Below are positions 52,030-62,578 of a stretch of DNA of 64,000 bases, piece after piece. The notes beneath the pieces were generated by a model. It was not told the origin of the DNA. It worked only from the letters and a program-made list of their open reading frames with translations, and ran no database searches. The position numbers and the translations under genes are program-made. Position 1 is the first letter of the stretch. Each line of letters opens with the position of its first letter. The stretch spans positions 294,235 to 358,234 of the forward strand of contig NZ_VEHL01000002.1 of assembly GCF_007679965.1 (NCBI RefSeq), given 5' to 3'. The stretch is from Bordetella genomosp. 13. Lineage in GTDB: Bacteria; Pseudomonadota; Gammaproteobacteria; Burkholderiales; Burkholderiaceae_B.

Positions 52030-53154
52030 TCACAGGCGCCGCCGGATCAGCGCGGCCAGCTGGTCGACCTCGTCCACGGTGTTGAACAGCGACAGCGATA
52101 CGCGCACCCCGAGCCGCTGCGGCGACACGCGCACCTGGTGGGCCGAGAAGTATTCGCCCCAGCCTTCGCCGGGCAGGTCCAGTACGTGGATGTGCGAGCG
52201 CTGGCCGGCGGGCGCCCGCAGCGGCACGCCCAGATCGTCCAGGTGACTGGCCAGCCGCTCGCCCAGCGCCTGCACGTGCCGTGCGATGCGATCCACGCCC
52301 ACCGAGGAAAGAAAGGCCAGTGCCGCATCCAGCGCGTGCACGTGCGGCAGGCTCAGGTTGCCGATCTCGAAGCGGGCCGCGCCGGGACGCAGCGCCACGG
52401 CGCCGTCGCGCACCATGCGGTCGGGCGCCGCGTCGGCCACGGCCGAGACGGCCAGGTACGCCGGCTGCAGGTCCGCCAGTTCGCGCGCCACGTACAGCAA
52501 GCCCAGTCCCTGCGGCAGCAGCAGGCCCTTGTGGCAGCCGGCGGCCAGCATCGAGATGCCCAGTTCGCGGACGTTCATCGGATGGATGCCGAGCGACTGG
52601 ATGGCGTCGACCACCAGAGGGATGCCGCGATCGCGGCAGAAGGCGCCGAGGCCGGCCAGATCCATGCGCAGGCCGGTGTCGGACGTGACGTGCGACACCG
52701 CCACGGCGCGGGTGCGCGCATCGGCGTGCGCGGCGCAGGCCGCCGCGTCCAGGCCCCGCGGTCCGCAGGCCACGAAGCGCACCTCGACGCCGCGACGCCG
52801 CAGGTTCAGCCAGGCGTACGTATTGTTGGGATGATCGCCCGCCATCAGCAGCACGTTGTCGCCGGCCCGCAGCGGCAGTGCGTTGGCCGCGATGTTCAGG
52901 CCCTCCGAGGTGTTCTTCACGAAGGCGATCTCGTCGGGCCGCGCCCCGACCAGCGTGGCGGCGCGTTGGCGCGCGCCGGGCACGCGGCCCAGCCACAGCG
53001 GCTTCGGGCCGCCGTCGAGCTGGCTTTCGTCCATGAAGGCTTCCAGCGCCGCGCGCACGCAGGCCGCCAGCGGCGACTGGTGGGCGATGTCGAAGTACAG
53101 GAAGCGGCGGGTTACCGGGAACTGGGCGCGCACCGCCTCGATGTCGTAGCTCAT
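52030..53154 (-). CDS. Class V PLP-dependent aminotransferase
   Basis: The 374-residue enzyme has the fold-type I layout: FDIAHQSPLAACVRAALE at the N terminus, VKNTSEGLNIAANAL for the phosphate cup, VVDAIQSLGIHP with the cofactor Asp near 188, and the Schiff-base lysine near 207 in GCHKGLLLPQG. It resembles the cysteine desulfurase/kynureninase-like group, but a catalytic desulfurase Cys is not evident, so an aminotransferase or isopenicillin-N-epimerase-like enzyme fits. It ends the minus-strand operon; the Bug-protein gene is 56 bp upstream. The start at 53154 is preferred over the longer frame because it matches the conserved beginning (MSYDIEAVRAQFPV). Confidence 0.82.
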   Translation of the reverse strand: MSYDIEAVRAQFPVTRRFLYFDIAHQSPLAACVRAALEAFMDESQLDGGPKPLWLGRVPGARQRAATLVGARPDEIAFVKNTSEGLNIAANALPLRAGDNVLLMAGDHPNNTYAWLNLRRRGVEVRFVACGPRGLDAAACAAHADARTRAVAVSHVTSDTGLRMDLAGLGAFCRDRGIPLVVDAIQSLGIHPMNVRELGISMLAAGCHKGLLLPQGLGLLYVARELADLQPAYLAVSAVADAAPDRMVRDGAVALRPGAARFEIGNLSLPHVHALDAALAFLSSVGVDRIARHVQALGERLASHLDDLGVPLRAPAGQRSHIHVLDLPGEGWGEYFSAHQVRVSPQRLGVRVSLSLFNTVDEVDQLAALIRRRL

Positions 53155-53210
53155 TGGCGGAGTTCCGTGTCGAGGTTGCGGGTCTGCGCGCGTCGAGCGG
53201 TGGGCATGGC

Positions 53211-54188
53211 TCAATCCAGCTTGGCGCCGGAACTGCGCACCACGCCGCCCCACTTGGAGACTTCGCTCTTCACGTAGCTGGCGAACTGCGGACGGCTCAG
53301 CGTCGCCGGGGCGGCGCCCTGCACGGCCAGGGCCTCAATCACGTCAGGCTGCTTGAGCGCCTGCGCCACCGCGGCCGACAGCTTGTCGACGATGGGCGCG
53401 GGGGTGCCATTCGGCGCGAATATCCCATACCAGTTGTCCACCGTGTAGGCGGACGCGCCGCTCTCCATGACGGTGGGCACGTCGGGCAGCGAGGCCGCGC
53501 GCGTCTGGCTCGAGACCGCCAGCAGCTTGACGCGGCCCGACTTGGCCAATCCCAGCACCGGCGGGGTCGGCACGAACATCACCTGCACCTGGCCGCTGAC
53601 CAGGTCGGCCAATGCCGGGGCGGTGCCCTTGTACGGGACGTGTACCCAATCCAGCCGGTTCTGCTCGCGGTACATCTCGCCCGACAAGTGGGTGATGGTG
53701 CCCGTGCCGGCCGAGGCCACGTTGATGCGGCCCGGCTGCTGCCGGATCAGCGTCGCCAGTTCGGCCAGCGTGCCGGCCTGCACGCTGGCGTTGACCGCGA
53801 TGGCCAGCGGCGTGGTCGCGACCATGGCGACGGGTGTCAGGTCGTCGATGGTGCTGTAGCCCAGCGTTGGATACAGGCTGGGATTGATGGCGATCTCGGA
53901 GGTCGACGCCAGCACCAGCGTGTAGCCGTCCGGCGAGGCGCGCGCCACCGTGCCGGTACCGATGGAGCCGCCCGCGCCGCCGCGGTTGTCCACCACGACC
54001 TGCTGGCCCAGGCTGTCGCTCAGGCTCTTGGCGATCAGCCGCCCGACGGCGTCGGAGCCGCCGCCGGGCGGGAACGGCACGACCAGCCGGACAGGCCGGT
54101 CGGGATAGGTGTCGGCATGGGCGGCCGCGCCGGCGAGGCACGACAGGGCCAGGACACAACGGGCGATTCTCGATACGTATCGATGCAT
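53211..54188 (-). CDS. Bug-family (TctC-like) periplasmic solute-binding protein
   Basis: The 325-residue protein has a signal peptide cut near Ala-His-Ala (about residue 23) and Bug blocks YPDRPVRLVVPFPPGGGSD, VVDNRGGAGGSIGTG, VHVPYKGTAPALADLV and PDVPTVMESGA. It lies between the class III and class V aminotransferase genes on one strand, so its ligand is probably an amino or keto acid handled by them. The start at 54188 precedes the signal peptide directly. No TctA/TctB genes are nearby. Confidence 0.88.
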   Translation of the reverse strand: MHRYVSRIARCVLALSCLAGAAAHADTYPDRPVRLVVPFPPGGGSDAVGRLIAKSLSDSLGQQVVVDNRGGAGGSIGTGTVARASPDGYTLVLASTSEIAINPSLYPTLGYSTIDDLTPVAMVATTPLAIAVNASVQAGTLAELATLIRQQPGRINVASAGTGTITHLSGEMYREQNRLDWVHVPYKGTAPALADLVSGQVQVMFVPTPPVLGLAKSGRVKLLAVSSQTRAASLPDVPTVMESGASAYTVDNWYGIFAPNGTPAPIVDKLSAAVAQALKQPDVIEALAVQGAAPATLSRPQFASYVKSEVSKWGGVVRSSGAKLD

Positions 54189-54335
54189 GGTAATTCCCCT
54201 GGGGTTGCAGACTCCCGGCGCCGGCACGGCGACCGGGTCATGCGCGCCGGGATCTATGCGTCCGGCTGCGCGCGATACTTCGAATCCGAATCGGCCGGCG
54301 GCGTGTCTGTCTCCTGAGCGCCGCGGCGGTTGGCG

Positions 54336-55691
54336 TCATGCGGCGGCGGTCTCCTTCGCGGCGGCCGATTGCGCCACCTGTTCGAGAACGTGCTCCAGGA
54401 TGTCCATGCCCTCCTGGAGTTCGGCGTCCGTGGTCACCATCGGCGGCACCAGCCGGATCACGTTCATGCGGCCCTGGCTGCCGCGCGCCTGCACGATCAG
54501 GCCCTGGTCCTGGCAGGCCTGCACCACTGCCTTGGCGGCGGCGTTGGCCGGCTCGCGCGTCGTGCGGTCGGTGACCAGTTCCACGCCGTACAGCACCCCG
54601 CGGCCACGGATGTCGCCGATCATGTCGATCTGCCTGGCCATGGCCGACAGGCGTTCCTTGAGCTGGGCGTCGATGAGGCTCGCGCGCTCGACCAGGCCGT
54701 CCTGTTCGATGATGTCGATGCTGGCCACGCCGGCCGCGCAGGTGATCGGGTCGCAGGCATGCGAACGCGTGGCGAAGTAGCCGTTTGCGGCCGCGCGGTC
54801 GGCGATCTCGGCGGTGGTGCACACCGCGCTGACGGGCAGGCCCGCGCCGAAGTGCTTGGACACGGTGATGATGTCGGGGACGATGTCTTCGTGCTGGTGG
54901 CCCCACATGCGGCCGGTCTTGCCCAGGCCGGTCTGCGACTCGTCCATGATGAACAGCATGCCGTATTGGCGGCACAGGTCGCGCAGCGCCTTCACGTAGC
55001 CGGGGGGAGGGACGATGATGCCGCCCGCGCTGAGGATGGGCTCCATGATGAAGGCGGCCGGCCTGCCGGTGAAGTTGCTGAGCGCCAGGTCGAAGCTGGT
55101 CTTCATGCAGAGGAAGTCGCCCTGGCCGCTGATGCATCCGCAACCCCGGAACGGGCAGCGGTAGCCGTAGGGCGCCATCATCGACGAGGTGGCCTGCGCC
55201 GCCAGCCCGTGCTTGCCGCGGTTCCAGCCGAACGACAGCGAGCGCGTGACGAACGACGTGGAGCCGTGCAGGCCCATGTTCATGCCCAGCACGTCGGTGC
55301 CGCCCGTGACCTTGCGGGCCATGTCGACGGCGGCCTCCACGGCGTCGCTGCCGCTGACCAGGAACAGCGATTTCTGCAGGGGCGCGTTCAGCACCTCGCC
55401 CAGGCGGCGGTGCAGGGCCAAGCGGTCGACGTTGAGGAAAGTCTTGGTCGAATGGCTGATGGTTTCCAGGTTGCGCTTGACCGCCTCGACGTACAGCGGG
55501 TGGTTGTGGCCCAGCGCGGCGGCCATCTGGCCCGAGCCGAAGTCGAGGTAGCGGCGGCCCTGCGTGTCGAACACTTCGATGCCCTTCGCGCGGGCGATGA
55601 CCGGGCGGCTTTCCAGGCCGGCCATATAGGCGCCTTTGGCCGTGGGGATCATCCAGCGGTCGACGATTTCCTTCACTTCGGTGGTGTCCAT
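54336..55691 (-). CDS. Class III PLP-dependent aminotransferase
   Basis: The 451-residue enzyme belongs to the omega-amino-acid/2,2-dialkylglycine group: YLDFGSGQMAAALGHNHP near 45-62, SGSDAVEAAVDMARK near 110-124, MDESQTGLGKTGRMWG near 245-260 with the cofactor Asp, and the Schiff-base lysine near 279 in ITVSKHFGAGLP. An unusual CPFRGCGC cluster lies near 172-180. The start at 55691 is used; the frame is open slightly further upstream. It is the first gene of the operon, followed by the Bug-protein gene and the class V enzyme. The amine donor is not identifiable from sequence. Confidence 0.86.
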   Translation of the reverse strand: MDTTEVKEIVDRWMIPTAKGAYMAGLESRPVIARAKGIEVFDTQGRRYLDFGSGQMAAALGHNHPLYVEAVKRNLETISHSTKTFLNVDRLALHRRLGEVLNAPLQKSLFLVSGSDAVEAAVDMARKVTGGTDVLGMNMGLHGSTSFVTRSLSFGWNRGKHGLAAQATSSMMAPYGYRCPFRGCGCISGQGDFLCMKTSFDLALSNFTGRPAAFIMEPILSAGGIIVPPPGYVKALRDLCRQYGMLFIMDESQTGLGKTGRMWGHQHEDIVPDIITVSKHFGAGLPVSAVCTTAEIADRAAANGYFATRSHACDPITCAAGVASIDIIEQDGLVERASLIDAQLKERLSAMARQIDMIGDIRGRGVLYGVELVTDRTTREPANAAAKAVVQACQDQGLIVQARGSQGRMNVIRLVPPMVTTDAELQEGMDILEHVLEQVAQSAAAKETAAA

Positions 55692-55745
55692 GCCTGTATT
55701 TCCGTAGGGGGAGTGAAGCCGCTGGTTCGCAGCTAATGAGGTAAT

Positions 55746-55761
55746 GTACGGATAATAATAC
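55746..55761. promoter_or_regulatory. Candidate GntR (HutC-type) operator
   Basis: GTACGGATAATAATAC is an AT-rich imperfect palindrome of the GT-N-TA-N-AC form used by HutC-type regulators. It lies 55 bp upstream of the class III aminotransferase start and overlaps a minus-strand TATTAT that could be its -10. Confidence 0.4.
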
Positions 55762-55837
55762 AATAGGCAATGACGACACTTCGGACAAACCCGGAGCCCG
55801 TCCGGCCTGCCTTTCGCCGACCTGGCGGTCGTACTGC

Positions 55838-56566
55838 TTACCCCACCAACCCCCGCAATTTCTGCGCCGCCGCCTGCACGGCCTTCAGGTTCTCCGCCTT
55901 GTAGCGATGCGCCGGCGCCGTCAGCGTGACGGCCGCCGCGATGGTGCCGTCATCGCGCAGCACCGGCACGGTGATGCCCGCGACTTCCGCCAGGCGGTCG
56001 CCCACGGCGGCGAAGTAGCCATCGGCGCGGATGCGTGCGTACAGCTCGCCATCCGGGCCGTCGACGTGCCCCAGCACGGGGTCGTACGCCGTCAGCACGC
56101 GGCCGCCGGTGCCGCGGTCCAGCGGCAGCAGGTCGCCCGCCTTGATGAAGTCGCGGATCGGGCTGGGCGAGTCCACCCGGTACAGGCATAGCCGCGCGTC
56201 GCCCTGGCGCACGTGATAGGCGGCGCTTTCGCCGGTGGCGGCCACCAGGTCGCGCAGCACCGGCACCACCACGTGTTCCAGCGAGAATGCGGCCGCGTAC
56301 AGCGCGTGCACGCGCGCGATTTCCGATCCCAGCGCATAGCGGCCGTCGTCCAGCCGCTGGATCCAGCGCGCGTGCTCCAGAGACGCCAGCAGGCGCAGCA
56401 CGGTGCTCTTGTACAGGCGCGTGCGCTCGGCCAGGTCGGCCAGTCCCAACGAGGCATCGCCGGGCCGGAACGCGCCGATCAGGCTGAGCGCGCGATCGAC
56501 CGCCGCCACGCCGCCGGGCGCTGCGGCCGCGTCGGCGACGGATTCGGTGGAGGCTTTCTTCGGCAT
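55838..56566 (-). CDS. IclR-family regulator
   Basis: The 242-residue protein has an IclR winged helix (AAVDRALSLIGAFRPG, LGLADLAERTRLYKSTVLRLLASLEHARWI; about 20-75) and a C-terminal effector domain (about 85-240; GESAAYHVRQGD, GYFAAVGDRLAEVAGITVPV). It is divergent from the HMG-CoA-lyase-like gene, and an inverted repeat AAGAAAGAA-N5-TTCTATCTT at 56778-56800 in that promoter is its most likely site. Regulation of the lyase/CoA-transferase/Bug operon is inferred. Confidence 0.88.
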   Translation of the reverse strand: MPKKASTESVADAAAAPGGVAAVDRALSLIGAFRPGDASLGLADLAERTRLYKSTVLRLLASLEHARWIQRLDDGRYALGSEIARVHALYAAAFSLEHVVVPVLRDLVAATGESAAYHVRQGDARLCLYRVDSPSPIRDFIKAGDLLPLDRGTGGRVLTAYDPVLGHVDGPDGELYARIRADGYFAAVGDRLAEVAGITVPVLRDDGTIAAAVTLTAPAHRYKAENLKAVQAAAQKLRGLVG

Positions 56567-56772
56567 CGGGTCCCTTGAAGGCGGGCGCTGGAAGCGCCTG
56601 ATGAGCCCTGGATTTTATGCGGCGAGGGCCTGCCGGGCGGGCGGACGACATCCACGGGGCGGCTATGCGTTACCTGTCGAGGAAGCGGCCGCCGCCGTGG
56701 GGACAGCGTTCGCCGCGTCGCCTCGCCAACACCGCGCGTTGACACCGCACAACCATCGGGAGCAAAATCTAT

Positions 56773-56800
56773 TTCATAAGAAAGAATTTTGTTCTATCTT
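56773..56800 (+). promoter_or_regulatory. Promoter with inverted-repeat operator upstream of the HMG-CoA-lyase-like gene
   Basis: TTCATA (56773-56778) and TATCTT (56795-56800) are spaced 16 bp and could be -35 and -10. The inverted repeat AAGAAAGAA-TTTTG-TTCTATCTT (56778-56800; 8 of 9 pairs match) overlaps them, as expected for an IclR-controlled promoter. Confidence 0.55.
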
Positions 56801-56830
56801 ACAGAATAAACTCCAATGGAGCGAGACATC

Positions 56831-57760
56831 GTGACCCCAGCTTCTCCCGACGTCCTCATCAGCGAGGTCGGCCCCCGCGACGGCCTGCAGTCCGTGGCCG
56901 CCACCATGCCCACCGATGCCAAGACGCGCTGGATCGACGCCCTTGTGGCCGCCGGCGTGCGCGAGATCGAGGTGGCTTCGTTCGTGCCGCCCAGGCTGCT
57001 CCCGCAGATGGCCGACGCCGCCGAGGTGGTGCGGCACGCGCTGCGCCACCCCGGCCTGACCGTGATGGCGCTGGTGCCCAATCGCCGCGGCGCGGAGAAC
57101 GCGCTGCGCGCGGGCGTGCACAAGCTGACCATGCCGGTCTCGGCCAGCCATGCGCACAGCCTGGCCAACGTGCGCAAGACGCCCATGGAAATGGTCGACG
57201 AGGTGCGCGCCATCGTGCAGCTGCGCGACGAGATCGCACCCGGGGTGAAGATCGAGGCCGGCATTTCCACGGCGTTCGGCTGCACGCTGCAGGGCGAGGT
57301 GGACGAGGACGACGTCATCCGGCTGGCGGCCGCCTGCATCGAGGCCGGCGCCGATGAATCGGGCCTGTCCGACACGGTGGGCTATGCGAATCCTGCGCAG
57401 GTGCGCCGCTTGTTCCGCCGCCTGCGGCAGGAGATCGGCACGCACGCCGGCGCCGCGCACATGCACAACACGCGCGGCCTGGGGCTGGCCAATTGCCTGG
57501 CCGCGTGGGACGAGGGCGTGCGCACCTTCGACAGCTCGCTGGGCGGGCTGGGCGGCTGCCCGTATGCGCCGGGCGCCTCGGGCAATGTGGTCACGGAAGA
57601 CCTGGTGTTCATGTTCGAGGCCATGGGCGTGCGCACCGGCATCGACCTGGACCGCATCGTGGCCGCGCGCGCGCCGCTGGCCGCCGGATTGCCGGGCGAG
57701 CCGCTGTACGGCATGACGCCGGATGCCGGCCTGCCCAAGGGCTTCGCGCAGGCGGCGTAA
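56831..57760 (+). CDS. Hydroxymethylglutaryl-CoA lyase-like enzyme
   Basis: The 309-residue TIM-barrel protein has the HMGL-like pattern: EVGPRDGLQS with the metal-binding Asp near the N terminus, EVASFVPPRLLPQMAD, ADESGLSDTVGYANP, HMHNTRGLGLAN with metal-binding histidines, and the HMGL signature GGLGGCPYAPGASGN with its catalytic Cys. It cleaves HMG-CoA or a related acid-CoA to acetyl-CoA and a keto acid. GTG at 56831 is preferred because GGAG lies 8 bp before it; an ATG at 56816 is in frame but lacks a ribosome site. It is followed by a CoA transferase and a Bug protein, which suggests breakdown of a branched dicarboxylate rather than leucine. Confidence 0.85.
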   Translation: MTPASPDVLISEVGPRDGLQSVAATMPTDAKTRWIDALVAAGVREIEVASFVPPRLLPQMADAAEVVRHALRHPGLTVMALVPNRRGAENALRAGVHKLTMPVSASHAHSLANVRKTPMEMVDEVRAIVQLRDEIAPGVKIEAGISTAFGCTLQGEVDEDDVIRLAAACIEAGADESGLSDTVGYANPAQVRRLFRRLRQEIGTHAGAAHMHNTRGLGLANCLAAWDEGVRTFDSSLGGLGGCPYAPGASGNVVTEDLVFMFEAMGVRTGIDLDRIVAARAPLAAGLPGEPLYGMTPDAGLPKGFAQAA

Positions 57761-57943
57761 GGCCGCGGCGGGAAGCGCAGGCAGGGCCGCGCTCGCCGAG
57801 CGCAATGCCCCGGCCGCCCGCGCCCATGCCTGCTTCGCGGCGCCGCCGCGCGCGGGCCCGGGCCAGGTACTCCGCCAGTCCCTCATCGCACGCGCGCCTC
57901 CAGGCGTGTGCCGTTTCACCGATCCGTCTGTAGAAAAAAGCCA

Positions 57944-59143
57944 ATGTCCGCTGCCAATCCCTTGCCCTACGAGGGCATCCGAGTCATCGAATTCACTCAC
58001 ATGGTCATGGGGCCGACCTGCGGCATGCTGCTGGGCGACCTGGGCGCCGAGGTCATCAAGATCGAGCCGGTCGGCGGCGACAGCACGCGCCGGCTGCTGG
58101 GGTCGGGCTCGGGCTTCTTCCCCATGTTCAACCGCAACAAGAAAAGCGTGGTGCTTGACCTGAAGCAGCCGGATGGCGTGCAGGCGGCGTTGCGGCTGAT
58201 CGACACCGCCGACATCGTCAGCGAGAACTTCAAGAGCGGCGTGATGGACAAGCTGGGCCTGGGCTACGAGACGCTGAAAGCCCGCAACCCGCGCCTGATC
58301 TACGTCAGCCACAAGGGCTTCCTGGCGGGCCCGTACGACAACCGCACGGCGCTGGACGAGGTGGTGCAGATGATGGGCGGCCTGGCCTACATGACCGGCC
58401 GTCCCGGCGATCCCGTGCGCGCGGGCACCAGCGTCAACGACATCATGGGCGGCATGTTCGGCGCCATCGGCGTGATGGCCGCGCTGGCCCAGCGCGAGAA
58501 GACGGGCGAGGGCACGTACGTCGAGGCCTCGCTGTTCGAGAACAACGTGTTCCTGATGGGCCAGCACATGCTGCAGTACGCCGCCACGGGGCGCGCGCCC
58601 GCGCCCATGCCCAGCCGCGTGGCCGCTTGGGCCGTGTACGACGTGTTCACGGTGCAGGACGGCCAGCAGATCTTCCTGGCGGTGGTCAGCGACAAGCAAT
58701 GGCGCATCTTCTGCCGCGCCTTCGGCATGGACGACCTGCTGGCCGACGCGCGCCTGGCCACCAACAACGACCGCGTGCAGGCACGCGAGTGGATGATGCC
58801 CGAGCTGCGCAGCCGGCTGGCCTCGCGCAGCGCCGCCGAACTGGCGCGGGTGTTCGAGGCCGAGGGCCTGCCGTTCGCGCCCATCACGCGCCCCGAGGAA
58901 TTGTTCGACGACCCCCATCTGGCCGCCACCGGCGGCCTGGCGCCGATACGCATGAACGACGGCAGCACGTCGCGCGTGCCGCTGGCGCCGTTCACGCTGG
59001 GCGGCGCCCAGCCCCCCGTCCGCCTGCAGCCGCCGCGCATCGGCGAGCACACCGAGGCGCTGTTGCGGCAGGCGGGCTATGCCGACGCGGACATCGAATC
59101 CCTGAAGGCAAGACAAATCACACAAGGAGACAGCACATCATGA
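57944..59143 (+). CDS. CaiB/BaiF family (class III) CoA transferase
   Basis: The 399-residue enzyme has GIRVIEFTHMVMGPTCGMLLGDLGAEVIKIE at the N terminus (split by family blocks), the catalytic Asp138 in ALDEVVQMMGG, and GTYVEASLFENN. It moves CoA from a donor such as succinyl-CoA to the acid that the lyase then cleaves. A 183-bp gap separates it from the HMGL-like gene; its stop overlaps the next start by 4 bp (ATGA). Start at ATG 57944; a run of A residues (GAAAAAAG) instead of a clear ribosome site precedes it. Confidence 0.9.
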   Translation: MSAANPLPYEGIRVIEFTHMVMGPTCGMLLGDLGAEVIKIEPVGGDSTRRLLGSGSGFFPMFNRNKKSVVLDLKQPDGVQAALRLIDTADIVSENFKSGVMDKLGLGYETLKARNPRLIYVSHKGFLAGPYDNRTALDEVVQMMGGLAYMTGRPGDPVRAGTSVNDIMGGMFGAIGVMAALAQREKTGEGTYVEASLFENNVFLMGQHMLQYAATGRAPAPMPSRVAAWAVYDVFTVQDGQQIFLAVVSDKQWRIFCRAFGMDDLLADARLATNNDRVQAREWMMPELRSRLASRSAAELARVFEAEGLPFAPITRPEELFDDPHLAATGGLAPIRMNDGSTSRVPLAPFTLGGAQPPVRLQPPRIGEHTEALLRQAGYADADIESLKARQITQGDSTS

Positions 59144-60132
59144 TTTCCCTCACTCGCCGGCAATTGCTGGGCGCCGCGCTGGCGTCGGGCGCCTTGCCCG
59201 CCTGGACGCAGGCCCTTGCGCAGTCGTCCGATTTTCCGGGCAAGCGGCCCATCCGCCTGGTGGTGCCCTACACGCCGGGCGGCGGCACGGATGCGATGGC
59301 GCGCCTGACGGCCGAGAAGATGGCGGCCGAAGCGGGGTGGAGCGTGGTGGTCGAGAACCGCCCCGGCGCGGGCGGCAACATCGGGCTGGACCAGGTGGCG
59401 CGCGCGCAGCCCGACGGCTACATGCTGGGCATGGGCCAGACGGCCAACCTGGCCATCAATCCGGCGCTGCTGCCCAACATGCCGTTCGACGCGGCCAAGG
59501 ACTTCACGCCGGTGGCGCTGGTGGCCTCGTTGCCCGTCATCCTGGTGGTGCGCGCGGATTCGCCGTGGCAGTCGGTGCAGGACGTGGTGAAGGCCGCGAA
59601 GGCGAAGCCAGGCGAGGTGAAGCAGGCGCTGGCGGGCACCGGCACGGTGGGCCACCTGGCCGGCGAATTGCTGGCCTACGACGCGAAGTTCAAGGTGCTG
59701 AACGTGCCGTACAAGGGCGCCGCGCCGGCCCTGAACGACCTGCTGGGCAAGAACACCGACTATATGTTCTCCACGGCGCCCGCCGTGCAGGAAATGATAC
59801 GCGGCAAGGTGCTGCGCGCGCTGGCGGTGACCTCGGGCGAGCGCCTGGCGATCCTGCCGGACGTGCCCACCGTGGCCGAGTCCGGCTTTCCGGGCTTCGA
59901 GGCGCTGGACTGGAAGGTCCTGGTGGCGCCGGCCAACACGCCCAGGGACGTGGTGGACAAGCTGAACGCGGTGATGGAAAAGGTGCTGGCCAGCCCGGCC
60001 ACGAAGCAGTACCTGGCCAGCGAGGGCAGCCAGCCGATGGGCGGCACCGCGGAGCACGCGCGGCAATATCTGGCGGCCGAGCAGAAGAAGTGGGCCGGAC
60101 TGATCCAGGACGCGAAGATCACGCTGGGTTGA
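59140..60132 (+). CDS. Bug-family (TctC-like) solute-binding protein with Tat-like signal
   Basis: The 330-residue protein starts with a twin-arginine-like signal (SLTRRQLLGAAL) cut near Ala-Leu-Ala-Gln (about residue 28), unlike the Sec signals of the other three Bug proteins here. Bug blocks are RPIRLVVPYTPGGGTDAMA, VVENRPGAGGNIGLD, LNVPYKGAAPALNDL and PDVPTVAESGFPG. It overlaps the CoA-transferase gene by 4 bp, so it is coupled to that pathway and probably brings in its substrate. No permease is nearby. Confidence 0.88.
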   Translation: MISLTRRQLLGAALASGALPAWTQALAQSSDFPGKRPIRLVVPYTPGGGTDAMARLTAEKMAAEAGWSVVVENRPGAGGNIGLDQVARAQPDGYMLGMGQTANLAINPALLPNMPFDAAKDFTPVALVASLPVILVVRADSPWQSVQDVVKAAKAKPGEVKQALAGTGTVGHLAGELLAYDAKFKVLNVPYKGAAPALNDLLGKNTDYMFSTAPAVQEMIRGKVLRALAVTSGERLAILPDVPTVAESGFPGFEALDWKVLVAPANTPRDVVDKLNAVMEKVLASPATKQYLASEGSQPMGGTAEHARQYLAAEQKKWAGLIQDAKITLG

Positions 60133-60218
60133 GCGCGGCCGGGGCCGCGACGAGGGCCGCGTGGGCCGCGCACGTGTACGAGCGCGCGCAGGTGTGATTC
60201 AGACCGGGGCGAATGAAA

Positions 60219-60246
60219 AACGGCGCGCGAGGGTTCGCGCGCCGTT
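60219..60246. terminator. Bidirectional terminator-like hairpin
   Basis: AACGGCGCGCGA pairs with TCGCGCGCCGTT around a short loop, between convergent genes. On the minus-strand side it is flanked by an A-run (GAAAAAC), giving a T-run for the DUF934 transcript; the plus-strand side has only TTG. Confidence 0.6.
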
Positions 60247-60315
60247 GTGCGGAGGATCGCCCGCGGCCTTGCCAGGCTGGCCCTGTCGCCAGGCCGGGCA
60301 TCGGCCGTGCATTCG

Positions 60316-60841
60316 TCAGGCCGGCACCAGATACGTCTTCTGGTAGTGCACGCTGAAGGTCTTGAAGGCGGCCAATGCCTTGTACGGATCGTGGCCGGCC
60401 TTGACCAGGAAGCTGTCGAAGCCCACGCGCGCCTGGTAGTGGATGGTGTCGATCATCACGTCGCCTACCGCGCGCAGTTCGCCGGTGTAGCCATGGCGCG
60501 TGCGCAGCAGCTGCGCCAGCGAATAGCCGCGGCCGTCGGTATAGGCCGGGAACTCGACGGCGATCAGCGCGATGCCGGTGGTGTCCAGCGTCCCGGTGTC
60601 GCCGCCCAGCAGGTCGGCCAGGTCGGCGTCCGGCGGCAGCAGCACGCCAACCGGATTGCGGCGCGCGCGCAGCACGTCGCGCTCGGCCTTCCAGGTGGCC
60701 AGCGTCACGATCCAGTGGGGCTCGTCGGCGGGGACGGCGGAGGCCGTCTCTTCACCTTCGGCGGGCGCGTACTCGCGCCAGTCGTTGGCTTGCAGCTCGC
60801 CGTTGCGGATCAGGTGAGGAACGCTCAGGTCCAGGGTGGCG

Positions 60842-60849
<8 letters not shown>
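60316..60849 (-). CDS. DUF934-family protein
   Basis: The 177-residue protein belongs to DUF934, which is found almost only beside cysI-type sulfite reductases. Diagnostic blocks are LIRNGELQANDWREY, GVLLPPDADLADLLG, IAVEFPAYTDGRGYSLAQLLR and RHGYTGELRAVGDVMIDTIHYQARVGFDSF (split). It starts inside the last 8 bp of the sulfite reductase gene and is translated with it. A role in sulfite reductase assembly or electron supply has been proposed for the family but is not established. Confidence 0.9.

Positions 60850-62578
<1,729 letters not shown>

Noticed and set aside
52030..53154. Cysteine desulfurase feeding the TusA-like proteins
   Set aside because: The protein is a class V PLP enzyme, but no conserved catalytic cysteine loop is evident and it lies in an unrelated aminotransferase/Bug operon 40 kb away.
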